Assembly: GCA_009377395.1 (NCBI GenBank)
Contig: WHUB01000006.1
Coordinates: forward strand, 37,471 to 101,470
Length of the DNA stretch: 64,000 bases
Origin: Actinophytocola sp.
GTDB taxonomy: Bacteria; Actinomycetota; Actinomycetes; Mycobacteriales; Pseudonocardiaceae
Direction of reading: 5' to 3'
In this document: in pieces, positions 45,653 to 55,700 of the stretch
Layout: each line of letters begins with the position of its first letter
How positions within the stretch are numbered: the first letter of the stretch is position 1
Position numbers and translations under genes: made by a program
The notes under the pieces: generated by a model
What the model was told of the DNA's origin: nothing
What the model saw: only the letters and a program-made list of their open reading frames with translations
Database searches by the model: none

Positions 45653-46264
45653 CTACTCCCACTGGGTGATCATCAGGTCCGCGCGCACCGCCGTGGCCAG
45701 CACCAGCTCGGCGTTGGTCTGGTCGGAGCCGCGGGCACGCGCCAGCGCGGCGTCCGGGGAGCGGCCGTAGGCGCGGTGCCGCTCGACGAGGCGTCGCGTC
45801 CGGTCGTCCTCCTCCGGCGCGAGGAACCACACCTCGTCGAACAGCGCGCGCAGCTCGCACCACGGTGGGTCGGGCAGCAGCAGGTAGTTCCCCTCGGTGA
45901 TGACCAGCGGTGTCTCCGGCGGCACCGCGACGGCGTTGGCGATCGGCTCCTCGATGTCCCGGCGGAACAGCGGCGCGTAGACGGTGCCCTCGTTCGCGCG
46001 CAGCCGCCGCAGCAGGTGGACGTAGCCGTCCGCGTCGAAGGTGTCGGGCGCGCCCTTGCGCTCGGCGCGGCCCAGCCGTGCCAGCTCGGCCTGCGCCAGG
46101 TGGAAGCCGTCCATCCCGACGACGATCGCGCGGTCGCCGAGCGCCTTGCTGACGGCGGTGGCCAGCGTCGACTTCCCCGCGCCGGGCGCGCCGCAGATGC
46201 CGATGATACCGCGCCGCCCGGCCTGCGCCAGGCGTGACGCGCGGTCCACAAGCGTGTCGAGCAT
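45653..46264 (-). CDS. P-loop nucleoside/pantothenate kinase-like protein
   Basis: The product has a Walker A motif (GICGAPGAGKSTLA), an Asp-x-Phe-His segment (VGMDGFHLA) and VITEGNYLLLP, the pattern of the uridine kinase/pantothenate kinase-like (URK/PanK) family; the true substrate is unknown and could be a sugar or nucleoside. I prefer ATG 46264 (203 residues), because AAAGGCAGGA precedes it, over ATG 46297. It converges with the DUF5336 gene, stops one base apart. Confidence 0.83.
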   Translation of the reverse strand: MLDTLVDRASRLAQAGRRGIIGICGAPGAGKSTLATAVSKALGDRAIVVGMDGFHLAQAELARLGRAERKGAPDTFDADGYVHLLRRLRANEGTVYAPLFRRDIEEPIANAVAVPPETPLVITEGNYLLLPDPPWCELRALFDEVWFLAPEEDDRTRRLVERHRAYGRSPDAALARARGSDQTNAELVLATAVRADLMITQWE

Positions 46265-46348
46265 GTCCTGCCTTTGCGGGAATGAGGCGAAGAGCATAAC
46301 CAACCGAGACGGCGTGGCTCAGCGTGACGTCGACGTATCAATGCGAAG

Positions 46349-47890
46349 GTGCTGATCACGATGTTGCAGCATGATGACGCACCGGCACGGGTCGGGGGCC
46401 TCGGGCGGTTCAGGGAACTGCTTGCCGTGGCCACCCTGCCCGTGCTGACCGGCTACGCGGCCATCGCGACGGTGTTCGCGACCGTGGCCGCCCTCGCGCC
46501 CGAGTCGAAGTTCTCGGTCACGGGCACTCTGCTCGCGGCCGGTCCCGGCTGGCTCGCGGCGTACCAGGTGCCGGTCGTCATCGCGGGCGACGAGCTGGGG
46601 CTGTTGCCGCTCGCGCTCACGATCGGGGTGTGTGCGCTGGTCGCCCGCTCGGCGGCGGGTGCGGCGGAGCGGCTCGGCTACCGGACGCCGCAACAGGCCG
46701 GCGTCGTCATCGGGACGGTCACAGGCACCCACGCGGCCGTCGGCGTGACGATCGCGGCGCTCGCCAACGGCGCCGCCGTCACGGCGGACCCGCTGCACGC
46801 GCTCACCGTGCCCGCGTTGCTGTCGGCGGTGGCGGCCACGGCAGGCGTCGCCCGCCGGTGCGGGCTGCTCGACGCGCTCAGTCCGTACGTCGACGACGCC
46901 GCGGTAGCGGGGATGCGCGCCGCCGGGCTCGGGATGGCGGGACTGCTCGCGGCGGCGGGGTTGGTGCTGACGGCGGCGACCGTGCCGGCCGTGTCCGACA
47001 TGCAGGCGCAGTTCCTCGCGCACGCGCCCGGGGCCGGCAGCGGGTTCGGCATGTGGCTGTTGTGCCTGGGGTACCTGCCGAACGTGCTGCTCGCGGCGCT
47101 GGCGTTCCTGCTCGGCCCCGGGTTCACGCTCGGCGGGACGTCGCTCGGCCCGGTGTCCTTCGAGAGCGGCCCGGTGCCCGCAGTGCCGCTGCTCGCCGGG
47201 CTGACGGAGAGCCAGGCGGCGTGGTGGCCCGTGCTGCTGGTGCTGCCCGCGCTGGTCGGTGTCGTCGTCGGCCGGACGCTCCGTGCCTCCGCGACCTCGC
47301 CCGCGGAACGGCTCCGCAGTGTCGCGGTAGCCGGTGCGGTGATCGGGTTCGCGATCGTCGTGCTCGCGACGCTGGCGGGCGGCGGCCTCGGTGGCGGGCC
47401 GTACCCGGGCCTGGTGCTGCCGGCGGGCCTGCTCTCGATCGCCGCCTTCGCCTGGATTTTCATCCCCGGCGCCCTCGTCGCCTGGCTCACCGGCCCCCGC
47501 CCCGTCCGCGCCGTGTCCCACACTCAGGACGCCGTGTCCCACACTCAGGACGCCGTGTCCCACGTTGAGGACGCCGTGTCCGGCGTTGAGGACGCCGTGT
47601 CCGGCGTTGAGGACGCCATGTCTGACGTTGAGGACGGCGAGTTCGACGTGGCAGCCGACGACGAGGACCAGGCTGACGAGCCTGACCCCGACGATGTCGC
47701 CGAGGCCGAGGAGCCCGAGGTCGAGGAGCCCGAGGTCGAGGAGGACTCCGACACCGACGAGGACCTGGCCGAGGCCGACGACGCCGAGGCAGGTGCCGAA
47801 GACGACGCACCTGAGGATGTCGACGCCGCCGGCACCGAGGACGCCGAGCCGGAACCCACCGACGCCGCCGCCCGCTCCGACGAGCGCTGA
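46349..47890 (+). CDS. perM: DUF6350 membrane protein PerM, with repeat-derived C-terminal extension
   Basis: The product, up to 513 residues, has about ten membrane spans (residues ~25-385) and an acidic ~120-residue tail. The membrane part and position before purN-purH match M. tuberculosis Rv0955 (PerM), needed for cell division and persistence. The junction between membrane part and tail consists of six 21-bp repeats giving a seven-residue repeat VSHTQDA/VSHVEDA/VSGVEDA. The acidic tail is mainly Glu, Asp, Ala. GTG 46349 is reported; ATG 46361, twelve bases on with AAGGTG upstream, is also possible. Confidence 0.85.
   Translation: MLITMLQHDDAPARVGGLGRFRELLAVATLPVLTGYAAIATVFATVAALAPESKFSVTGTLLAAGPGWLAAYQVPVVIAGDELGLLPLALTIGVCALVARSAAGAAERLGYRTPQQAGVVIGTVTGTHAAVGVTIAALANGAAVTADPLHALTVPALLSAVAATAGVARRCGLLDALSPYVDDAAVAGMRAAGLGMAGLLAAAGLVLTAATVPAVSDMQAQFLAHAPGAGSGFGMWLLCLGYLPNVLLAALAFLLGPGFTLGGTSLGPVSFESGPVPAVPLLAGLTESQAAWWPVLLVLPALVGVVVGRTLRASATSPAERLRSVAVAGAVIGFAIVVLATLAGGGLGGGPYPGLVLPAGLLSIAAFAWIFIPGALVAWLTGPRPVRAVSHTQDAVSHTQDAVSHVEDAVSGVEDAVSGVEDAMSDVEDGEFDVAADDEDQADEPDPDDVAEAEEPEVEEPEVEEDSDTDEDLAEADDAEAGAEDDAPEDVDAAGTEDAEPEPTDAAARSDER
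47513..47638. repeat. six-unit 21-bp tandem repeat inside perM
   Basis: Units start at 47513, 47534, 47555, 47576, 47597 and 47618. The first two are identical (GTGTCCCACACTCAGGACGC), the third has GTTGAG instead of ACTCAG, and the later ones drift to GTGTCCGGC and ATGTCTGAC. The core GTGTCCCAC-N12-GTGTCCCAC also occurs in the non-coding pair at 28069-28110. Being a multiple of three, the unit keeps the frame open. Confidence 0.92.
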
Positions 47891-47975
47891 GTCACTCACG
47901 CACTACCGCATCCGTTGCTGGGAGGCGAGGGTGTCTAGGGTGAAGGTGCCCGTCGGGAATCGTGGAGGAGAGGCG

Positions 47976-48629
47976 TTGGAGCGCTCGTCGCAGGCATCGG
48001 CCACCAGGCTTGACTTCGCCACGCCGGCGACGATCGTCGTACTGGCCTCGGGTTCGGGCACCCTGCTCCAGACACTGCTCGACACGACGCGGCAGGACGA
48101 CTTCCCGGCCACGATCGTCGCCGTCGGCACCGACAGGCACGGCGTGCCCGCGCTGGATCGAGCCGAACAGGCTGGCGTCCCGCAGTTCGTCGTGCCGCTC
48201 AAGGACTGCCCGGACCGGGCCAGCTGGGACGCGGCGCTGACCAAGGCGGTGGCCGCCTACGAGCCCGATCTCGTCGTGTCCGCCGGGTTCATGAAGCTGC
48301 TCGGTCCCGAGTTCCTCGAACGCTTCGGCTTCCGCGTCATCAACACCCATCCCGCGCTGCTGCCCGCGTTCCCCGGCATGCACGCGGTGGCGGACGCGCT
48401 GGCCGCAGGCGTGAAGGTGACCGGTTCGACGGTGCACTTCGTCGACTCCGGGGTGGACACCGGGCCGATCATCGCGCAGGAAGCCGTCACCATCGAGCCC
48501 AATGACGACGACGCGAGTTTGCACGAGCGCATCAAGGCCGTTGAGCGCCGACTGCTCGTCGATGTCGTGGCCGCGCTCGCCCGCCACGGCTGCACCGTAA
48601 CTGGAAGAAAGGTGAGGTTTCGTGACTGA
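47976..48629 (+). CDS. purN: phosphoribosylglycinamide formyltransferase PurN
   Basis: PurN formylates GAR with 10-formyl-THF in purine synthesis. The 217-residue product has the N-terminal [16 protein letters not shown], the catalytic segment [14 protein letters not shown] (Asn and His) and the SGVDTGPII loop with the catalytic Asp. Start TTG 47976 is chosen because GGAGGAG lies six bases upstream and it gives the family length; earlier GTGs at 47931 and 47940 have no such site. Its stop overlaps the purH start by eight bases. Confidence 0.93.
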   Translation: MERSSQASATRLDFATPATIVVLASGSGTLLQTLLDTTRQDDFPATIVAVGTDRHGVPALDRAEQAGVPQFVVPLKDCPDRASWDAALTKAVAAYEPDLVVSAGFMKLLGPEFLERFGFRVINTHPALLPAFPGMHAVADALAAGVKVTGSTVHFVDSGVDTGPIIAQEAVTIEPNDDDASLHERIKAVERRLLVDVVAALARHGCTVTGRKVRFRD

Positions 48630-50181
48630 GCAGGGCACACGTCCCATCAGGCGCGCGCTGGTCGGCGTCTCGGACAAGACAGGCTTGCTCGAACTCGCCA
48701 CCGGCCTGCACGCGGCGGGCGTCGAGATCATCTCCACCGGCGGCACGGCCAGGGTCATCGCGGAGGCGGGCGTGCCCGTGACGCCGGTCGAGGAAGTCAC
48801 CGGCTTCCCCGAGTCCTTCGACGGCAGGGTGAAGACGCTGCATCCGAGGGTGCACGCGGGGCTGCTCGCCGACACCCGCAAGCAGGAGCACCTCGACCAG
48901 CTGCGCGAACTCGACATCGCGCCGTTCGACCTGCTCGTCGTCAACTTGTACCCGTTCGAGCACACCGTCGCCTCGGGCGCCGACCCGGCCGAGTGCGTCG
49001 AGCAGATCGACATCGGCGGTCCGGCCATGGTGCGCGCGGCCGCGAAGAACCACGGCAGCGTCGCCGTCGTCGTCGACCCGGCCCGCTACGACTGGGTACT
49101 CGAGCAGGTGCGCAACGGCGGCTTCACGCTCGCCGACCGCACCCGGCTCGCCGCCGACGCCTACCGGCACACGGCGTCCTACGACGTCGCGGTCGCGTCC
49201 TGGATGGGCAACGTGCTCGCCCCCGAACCGGGCACGAACTTCCCGGCGTGGATCGGCGCGACCTACCGCCGCTCCCGGGAGCTGCGCTACGGCGAGAACC
49301 CGCACCAGCAGGCCGCGCTCTACACCTCGGGCACGCCCGGCCTGGCCACGACGGAGCAGCTGCACGGCAAGGAGATGTCGTACAACAACTACGTCGACGC
49401 CGATGCCGCCATTCGCGCCGCCTACGACCACGAGCTGCCCGCCGTCGCGATCATCAAGCACGCCAACCCGTGCGGCCTCGCGGTCTCGGCCAATGGCATC
49501 GCCGACGCGCACCGCAAGGCGCACGCGTGCGATCCGGTGTCGGCCTTCGGCGGGGTCATCGCGACCAACCGCGAGGTGTCGGTGGAGATGGCCGAGCAGG
49601 TCGCCGACGTGTTCACCGAGGTCATCGTCGCGCCCTCGTACGCGGACGGTGCGGTGGACATCCTTCAGCGCAAGAAGAACATCCGCATCCTGCGCGGCGC
49701 CGCGCCGCAGCGGGACGGTGTCGAGTCGCGTGCGGTGACGGGCGGGCTGCTGGTGCAGTCCTCGGACGCGATCGACGCTGCGGGTGACGACCCGGCGAAC
49801 TGGACGCTGGCCGCTGGCGAGGCCGCCGACGAGGCCGTGCTGGCCGACCTCGCCTTCGCGTGGCGGGCCGTGCGCGCGGTGAAGTCGAACGCGATCCTGC
49901 TCGCCACCGATGGCGCCTCGGTCGGCGTCGGCATGGGCCAGGTCAACCGGGTGGACTCCTGCCGGCTGGCCGTGGAGCGCGCTGGCGACCGCGCGAAGGG
50001 TTCTGTTGCCGCATCGGACGCGTTCTTCCCCTTTCCAGACGGGTTGCAGGTACTGATCGACGGCGGAGTGCGAGCGGTGGTGCAGCCGGGCGGTTCGGTG
50101 CGGGATCCCGAGGTCGTCGCGGCGGCGGAGGCGGCGGGGATGACGGTGTACCTCACCGGCACCCGGCACTTCGCTCACTGA
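48622..50181 (+). CDS. purH: bifunctional AICAR transformylase / IMP cyclohydrolase PurH
   Basis: PurH completes IMP synthesis. The 519-residue product has an N-terminal IMP cyclohydrolase (MGS-like) domain ([42 protein letters not shown]) and a C-terminal transformylase domain with the catalytic KHANPCG motif and [14 protein letters not shown] 48622 overlaps the purN stop. IMP made here feeds guaB, guaB3 and guaA elsewhere in the window. Orthologue of Rv0957. Confidence 0.96.
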   Translation: MTEQGTRPIRRALVGVSDKTGLLELATGLHAAGVEIISTGGTARVIAEAGVPVTPVEEVTGFPESFDGRVKTLHPRVHAGLLADTRKQEHLDQLRELDIAPFDLLVVNLYPFEHTVASGADPAECVEQIDIGGPAMVRAAAKNHGSVAVVVDPARYDWVLEQVRNGGFTLADRTRLAADAYRHTASYDVAVASWMGNVLAPEPGTNFPAWIGATYRRSRELRYGENPHQQAALYTSGTPGLATTEQLHGKEMSYNNYVDADAAIRAAYDHELPAVAIIKHANPCGLAVSANGIADAHRKAHACDPVSAFGGVIATNREVSVEMAEQVADVFTEVIVAPSYADGAVDILQRKKNIRILRGAAPQRDGVESRAVTGGLLVQSSDAIDAAGDDPANWTLAAGEAADEAVLADLAFAWRAVRAVKSNAILLATDGASVGVGMGQVNRVDSCRLAVERAGDRAKGSVAASDAFFPFPDGLQVLIDGGVRAVVQPGGSVRDPEVVAAAEAAGMTVYLTGTRHFAH

Positions 50182-50342
50182 CGTCTTCTCTACCAGGCCG
50201 GGGCGACAATCACAGCCGCTCCGGCGTTGTGTCGCGCGCTGACCTGGGTAATCATCGCTATTGCCTCGCGAGTGGTGACACTCGCTCGCTTCTTTCTCTC
50301 GCTGGCTTGACATCGCGCTCCGGGTAGCGTTCACTTGGCCTA

Positions 50343-50358
50343 TCGAACATAAGTTCGA
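50343..50358. promoter_or_regulatory. LexA (SOS) box of the imuA'-imuB-dnaE2 operon
   Basis: TCGAAC-ATAA-GTTCGA is a perfect actinobacterial LexA box. It lies 103 bases before GTG 50446. A TTGACA (50307-50312) and a TAGCGT (50325-50330) lie just upstream, though their 12-base spacing is too short for one promoter. The rest of the 264-base gap after purH shows no gene. Confidence 0.93.
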
Positions 50359-50445
50359 TAGGAGGTTGGGCGGCGCCGTCTTCGCCACGGCGGCCGATGG
50401 CCACAGGCGGTGGTGTGGCCGAGGTACGCGAGAGGGTGATGTGCG

Positions 50446-51189
50446 GTGATGAGCGATCGTTCGCTCATGGTGCCTGACGACACCGACAGTTTCGGCGACG
50501 CTGATGACGACACGGTGGCGTGGTTGGCGTCGTTGACGGGGCTGAACACGGCGAGCGGAATGGCGGCCGGTGCTGCGGGAGCGCCGGCTGTGGGGAAGCT
50601 GCTCCCCGTGCTGCCCGAACTGACAGACGTGCTGCCCCGCCGGGGACTACGCAGGGGCAGCACGGTGTCGGTGATCGGGTCGCGGCTGCTGATGCTGTCG
50701 TTGTTGGCCGAGGCCACGGCGCGGGGGTCGTGGGCAGCGGTCGTCGGGATGCCTGACCTCGGGGTGGTTGCGGCGGCCGAGCTCGGCGTCGAGGTGAGCA
50801 GGCTGGCTCTTGTGCCTGCGCCTGGCGCCGAGCTCGTGCCGGCCGTCGCCGCACTGTTGGATGGGCTGGATCTCGTCGTCGTCGGCCGTGGGGTGAATGG
50901 ACGCACCGCGCGGCAGTTGTCGGCACGAGCACGGCATCGGGGTGCTGTGCTCATCGCGACGGGAGCCTGGCCACGAGCCGATGTCGAGCTGAGGTGCGAA
51001 GAAGGGCGATGGTCCGGTCTGGAGCCGACCGGACATGGCTACCTGAGTGAGCGGGAGGTCACCGTGCGCGGCAGCGGCAGGGGAGCCGCGGCGCGCCCGG
51101 TGGTGACGCGACTGTTGCTGCCGGGACCTGCCGGACGGCTCGCCAGCCTGGAGATGGCCGAGACAGAAGCGCTGCTGGAAGCGGGGTGA
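50446..51189 (+). CDS. imuA': mutasome accessory protein ImuA'
   Basis: The 247-residue product is a distant RecA-like protein, needed with ImuB and DnaE2 for damage-induced mutagenesis in mycobacteria. It shows a RecA-like core (LRRGSTVSVIGSRLLMLSLL and LDLVVVGRG) but no complete Walker A, as in mycobacterial ImuA'. Start GTG 50446 is directly followed by ATG 50449, either of which may be used, with GAGAGGGTGA upstream. Its stop overlaps imuB. The operon is controlled by a LexA box. Confidence 0.88.
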   Translation: MMSDRSLMVPDDTDSFGDADDDTVAWLASLTGLNTASGMAAGAAGAPAVGKLLPVLPELTDVLPRRGLRRGSTVSVIGSRLLMLSLLAEATARGSWAAVVGMPDLGVVAAAELGVEVSRLALVPAPGAELVPAVAALLDGLDLVVVGRGVNGRTARQLSARARHRGAVLIATGAWPRADVELRCEEGRWSGLEPTGHGYLSEREVTVRGSGRGAAARPVVTRLLLPGPAGRLASLEMAETEALLEAG

Positions 51190-52787
51190 GCGCACTGTCC
51201 GGCGAGGAAGAAGCTGCCCGGTTGCTGGTGGTGTGGTGCCCAGACTGGCCGGTCACGGCGGCGAGCGTTGCCGCGGGGATCCCGGTGCATCACCCGGCCG
51301 CCGTGTTCTCGGCCAACCGGGTCGTCGCCTGCTCGGCGACGGCGCGGAGCAACGGGGTGCGCAGGGAGATGCGGCGCAGGGAAGCGCAGTCCTGCTGTCC
51401 CGACCTCGCGGTGCTCGGCGTCGATCCGGCGCGGGACGCGCGGCTGTTCGAACCGGTCGCCGCCGCCGTCGAGGAACTGGTCGTCGGGGTGGAGGTGGTG
51501 CGGCCCGGTGTCGTCGCCGCACCGGCATCGGGTGCCATCGGGTACTTCGGTGGTGAGCACGATCTGATCGAGCGGCTGGTCGATCACGTGTCCGGCGAGA
51601 CCGGGCTCGAGTGCCAGGTCGGCATCGCGGACGGGCTGTTCACCGCGGTGGTCGCCGCCCGGCGTGGCGTGGTGGTCGAGCCGGGCACGGCCGCACGTTT
51701 CCTCGGCCCCCTGCCGATCACCGAGCTGGTCAGTGCCATGCCGACGGAGGACAACGACGAGCTGGCCGACCTGCTGCGACGGCTGGGGCTGCGCACGCTC
51801 GGGCAGTTCGCCGAGTTGTCGGAGCGGGTGGTGTCCTCCCGGTTCGGCCTGGCAGGCATGGCCGCGCATCGGCTCGCGCGCGGACTGTCTGAACGACCGA
51901 TAGACAGGAGGAAACCGCCGGAGGAGCTCACGGTGGTCGAGACGTTCGACCCGCCACTCGAACGAATCGACGCTGCCGCATTCGTGGCGAAGATTCTGGC
52001 CGAGAAGCTGAACGCCGAGCTGTGCGGGCGTGATCTCGCCTGCACGCGGCTCGGCATCTACGCCATGACCGAGACGGGGGAGGAGCTGGCGCGAACGTGG
52101 CGGTGCGCGCAACCGGTCAGCGAGAGCGGCATCGCCGACAGGGTGCGCTGGCAGTTCGAGAGCTGGCTTCGCGCCGCGCCGGATGACGGGCCCGCTGGCA
52201 GGCCGAACAGCGGCGTCGTCAAGCTGCGGCTGCAACCGGAGGAGCTGGTTCACGCGAGCAGACTGCAGTTGGGGCTGTGGCGTTCCGGCGGTGGTGACGA
52301 GATCGCCGACGAGCGCGCCGGTCGCGCCCTGGTGCGGGTGCAGGAGATGCTCGGACAGACGGCGGTGTGCACGCCGGTGCTCGCCGGTGGGCGGGGCCCT
52401 GGCGAGCGGGTGCGGCTGGTGCCGTGGGGCGATCCGCGTGACGAGCTGGACGAACACCCCTGGCCGGGACGGCTGCCGGCGCCGTCACCCGCGACGGTGT
52501 TCGCCGAGCAGACCGATGTCCTCGTGACCGATGAGCGCGGCGGTCCTATCACGCTGACCGAGCGTGGCCAGCTGACCGCCGCGCCGTACCAGGTCGAGCT
52601 GACGGACGGCCCACGGCGGGTGATCGCCTGGGCCGGGCCATGGCCGGTCGACGAGCGCTGGTGGGAACCGCTGGCGGAAAGAGTACGGGCACGGGTGCAG
52701 GTCCTCGTCAGCCCTGGCGATGCCCTGTTGCTCCAGTTCCGTGCCCACAGCCGACCGAGCTGGATCGTCGAAGGAGAGTACGCCTGA
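51186..52787 (+). CDS. imuB: Y-family polymerase-like protein ImuB
   Basis: ImuB links the beta clamp to DnaE2 and has no polymerase activity of its own. The 533-residue product keeps the Y-family fold signals (LLVVWCPDWPV, ACSATARSNGVRREMRRREA, LRTLGQFAELSERVVSSRFG) but lacks the catalytic acidic residues: the first motif reads WCPDWPV where active enzymes have DxDxF. The C-terminal ~150 residues are the variable interaction region. GTG 51186 overlaps imuA' by GTGA, and TGATG joins it to dnaE2. Confidence 0.92.
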   Translation: MSALSGEEEAARLLVVWCPDWPVTAASVAAGIPVHHPAAVFSANRVVACSATARSNGVRREMRRREAQSCCPDLAVLGVDPARDARLFEPVAAAVEELVVGVEVVRPGVVAAPASGAIGYFGGEHDLIERLVDHVSGETGLECQVGIADGLFTAVVAARRGVVVEPGTAARFLGPLPITELVSAMPTEDNDELADLLRRLGLRTLGQFAELSERVVSSRFGLAGMAAHRLARGLSERPIDRRKPPEELTVVETFDPPLERIDAAAFVAKILAEKLNAELCGRDLACTRLGIYAMTETGEELARTWRCAQPVSESGIADRVRWQFESWLRAAPDDGPAGRPNSGVVKLRLQPEELVHASRLQLGLWRSGGGDEIADERAGRALVRVQEMLGQTAVCTPVLAGGRGPGERVRLVPWGDPRDELDEHPWPGRLPAPSPATVFAEQTDVLVTDERGGPITLTERGQLTAAPYQVELTDGPRRVIAWAGPWPVDERWWEPLAERVRARVQVLVSPGDALLLQFRAHSRPSWIVEGEYA

Positions 52788-55700
52788 TGGGGTGGAACAA
52801 CCCGCCGACGCGATGGTCCGAGTTGGAGCGGACCCTGTCGGGGCAGCCCACGGCCGAGCCCGAGGCCATCGGGGACGGCTCGGACAGTCCGGCGTGGACC
52901 CGGCGCCGGGAGGGCTACTTCCGGCCGGACGACCTCGAGGACCGGTATCCGGAAGGGCAGTCCGGGGGCGACTGCCGGGTGCCCTACGCCGAGCTGCACT
53001 GTCACTCCAACTTCAGTTTTCTCGACGGTGCGAGTCATCCGCATGAGCTGGTCGAGGAGGCGTCCCGGCTCGGGCTCGACGCGATCGCACTCACCGACCA
53101 CGACGGCATGTACGGGGTGGTGCGGTTCGCGCAGGCCGCGAAGGAGCTGGGCGTGCGCACCGTGTACGGCGCCGAGCTGAGCCTGGGACTGTCCGCGCCG
53201 CAGAATGGTGTCGCCGACCCGGAGGGCGAGCACCTGCTGCTGCTCGCCCGCAACGCAGACGGCTACGCCAGCCTGTGCCGCGCCATCACGGCAGGCCAGC
53301 TCGCCGGTCACGATGGCGGCGCCGACCGGGCCGAGAAGGGCAGGCCGATCTACCGCATCGAGGATGTCGCTGAGCAGGTGGCAGGCGATTGCGTCGTGCT
53401 GACCGGCTGCCGCAAGGGCCCAGTCCGATCGGCGCTGTCGGACACCGACCCGGCAGGCGGCTACCGGATGGCGGCGGGCAGGCTGCGGCAGCTCACCGGG
53501 TTGTTCGGCAAGGACAACGTCTTCGTCGAGCTGTTCGACCACGGCCTGCCCACCGACGGCAAGCGCAACGACGAGATGGCCACTCTCGCCGCCGAGTTCG
53601 GGCTGCCGACGGTGGCCACCACCGTCGCGCACTACGCCACACCCCACCAGGGACGACTGGCCACCGCGCTGGCCGCGATCAGGGCACGGCGCAGTCTCGA
53701 CGAGATGGACAGCTGGCTGCCCCCGGCCGCCGGTGCGCACCTGCGATCCGGGGCCGAGACGCGGCAGCGTTTCGCTCGCTACCCCGGTGCGGTGCAGCGT
53801 GCCGCACTGCTCGGCGTCGAGCTGTCGTTCGACCTGACGCTCGTCGCCCCCGAGCTGCCGCCGTTCGACGTCCTCAACGGCCACACCGAAGCCAGCCACC
53901 TGACCTGGTGGGTCTATGAGGGCGCCCGGCAGCGTTACGGCCCGCGATGCGCCCGCAACCAGCACGCCTACGACCAGCTCGAACGCGAGCTGAAGGTCAT
54001 CATCGGCCTGGATTTTCCTGGCTACTTCCTGATCGTCGCCGACATCGTCCGGTTCTGCCACGAGAACGGCATCCTCTGCCAGGGCAGGGGATCCGCCGCG
54101 AACTCGGCGGTCTGTTTCGCGCTCGGCGTCACCAAGGTGGACCCGGTGCGCTGGGGACTGCTGTTCGAACGGTTCCTCGCTCCCGAACGAGACGGCCCGC
54201 CCGACATCGACATCGACATCGAGTCCGACCGTCGCGAGGAGGTCATCCAGTACGTCTACGGCAAGCACGGCAGGCAGCGGGCGGCGCAGGTCGCCAACGT
54301 CATCACCTACCGGGCGCGCTCGGCGGTGCGCGACGTCGCGGGGGCGTTCGGCTACTCGCCGGGTCAGCAGGACGCCTGGAGCAAACAGATCGACCGATGG
54401 TCGTCGACCACCGCGCACGCCGACAACGACATCCCGGAGCCGGTCGTCGCGCTGGCCAACGAGCTGGGCGACTTCCCGCGCCACCTCGGCATCCACTCCG
54501 GCGGCATGGTGCTCGCCGATCGACCGGTGGGTGAGGTGTGCCCGGTGGAGTGGGCCCGGATGGCCGACCGCAGCGTGCTGCAGTGGGACAAGGACGACTG
54601 CGCCGAGGCGGGGCTGGTCAAGTTCGACCTGCTCGGGCTCGGCATGCTCTCCGCCGTCCGATATGCCGTCGATCTGGTGCGTGAGCACGAGGGCGTCGAG
54701 ATCGACCTCGCGGATCTCGATATGGCCGATCCCGAGGTCTACGACATGCTCTGCCGCGGTGACGCCGTCGGCGTGTTCCAGGTGGAAAGCCGGGCGCAGC
54801 TCGCGACGTTGCCCCGGCTCCGGCCGCGTTCGCTCTACGAGCTCGCCGTCGAGGTCGCGCTCATCCGGCCAGGCCCGATCCAGGGCGGGTCGGTGCACCC
54901 CTACATCCGCAGGCACAACGGTGAGGAGCCCATCACCTACGACCATCCGCTCACCCAGAACGCGCTGGAGAAGACCCACGGCGTGCCGCTGTTCCAGGAA
55001 CAACTCATGCAGCTCGCGGTGGACGTGGCGAACTTCAGTCCCGGCGAGGCCGATGAACTGCGCCGGGCCATGGGCGCCAAACGCTCGACGCGCAAGATGG
55101 AGCGGCTGCGGCGGCGGTTCTACGACGGTGCGGGCGACAACGGCGTGCCCCGCGATGTCGCCGCGCGGATCTACGAGAAGTTGCTGGCCTTCGCCAACTT
55201 CGGCTTCCCCGAAAGCCACGCGATCAGCTTCGCGTACCTGGTCTTCACCAGCGCGTACCTGAAGTACTACCACCCGGCGGCGTTCTGCGCGGCGCTGCTG
55301 CGGGCCCAGCCCATGGGCTTCTACTCGCCGCAGTCGCTGGTCGCCGACGCACGCAGGCACGGTGTGACTGTGCGCGGTTCCTGCGTCAACGCCAGCCTCG
55401 CGCACGCCACGCTGGAGCCTGTCGCCGAGGGAGACGCCACGCCCGCGGTGCGCATCGGGCTGGCTGCGGTGCGCACCATCGGGCAGCAGGTGGCCGAGCA
55501 GATCGTCGCGGATCGCCAGCGTGGCGGACCGTTCACCAGCATGGCCGACCTGGCACGGCGGGTGCGGCTGAACACGCCGCAGGTCGAGGCGCTGGCGACG
55601 GCGGGCGCGTTCGGCTGTTTCGAGCAGGACCGGCGTCAGGCGTTGTGGGCGGCGGGAGCCGTCGCCACCGAACGGCCGGAGAAACTGCCGGGCAGTGGCG

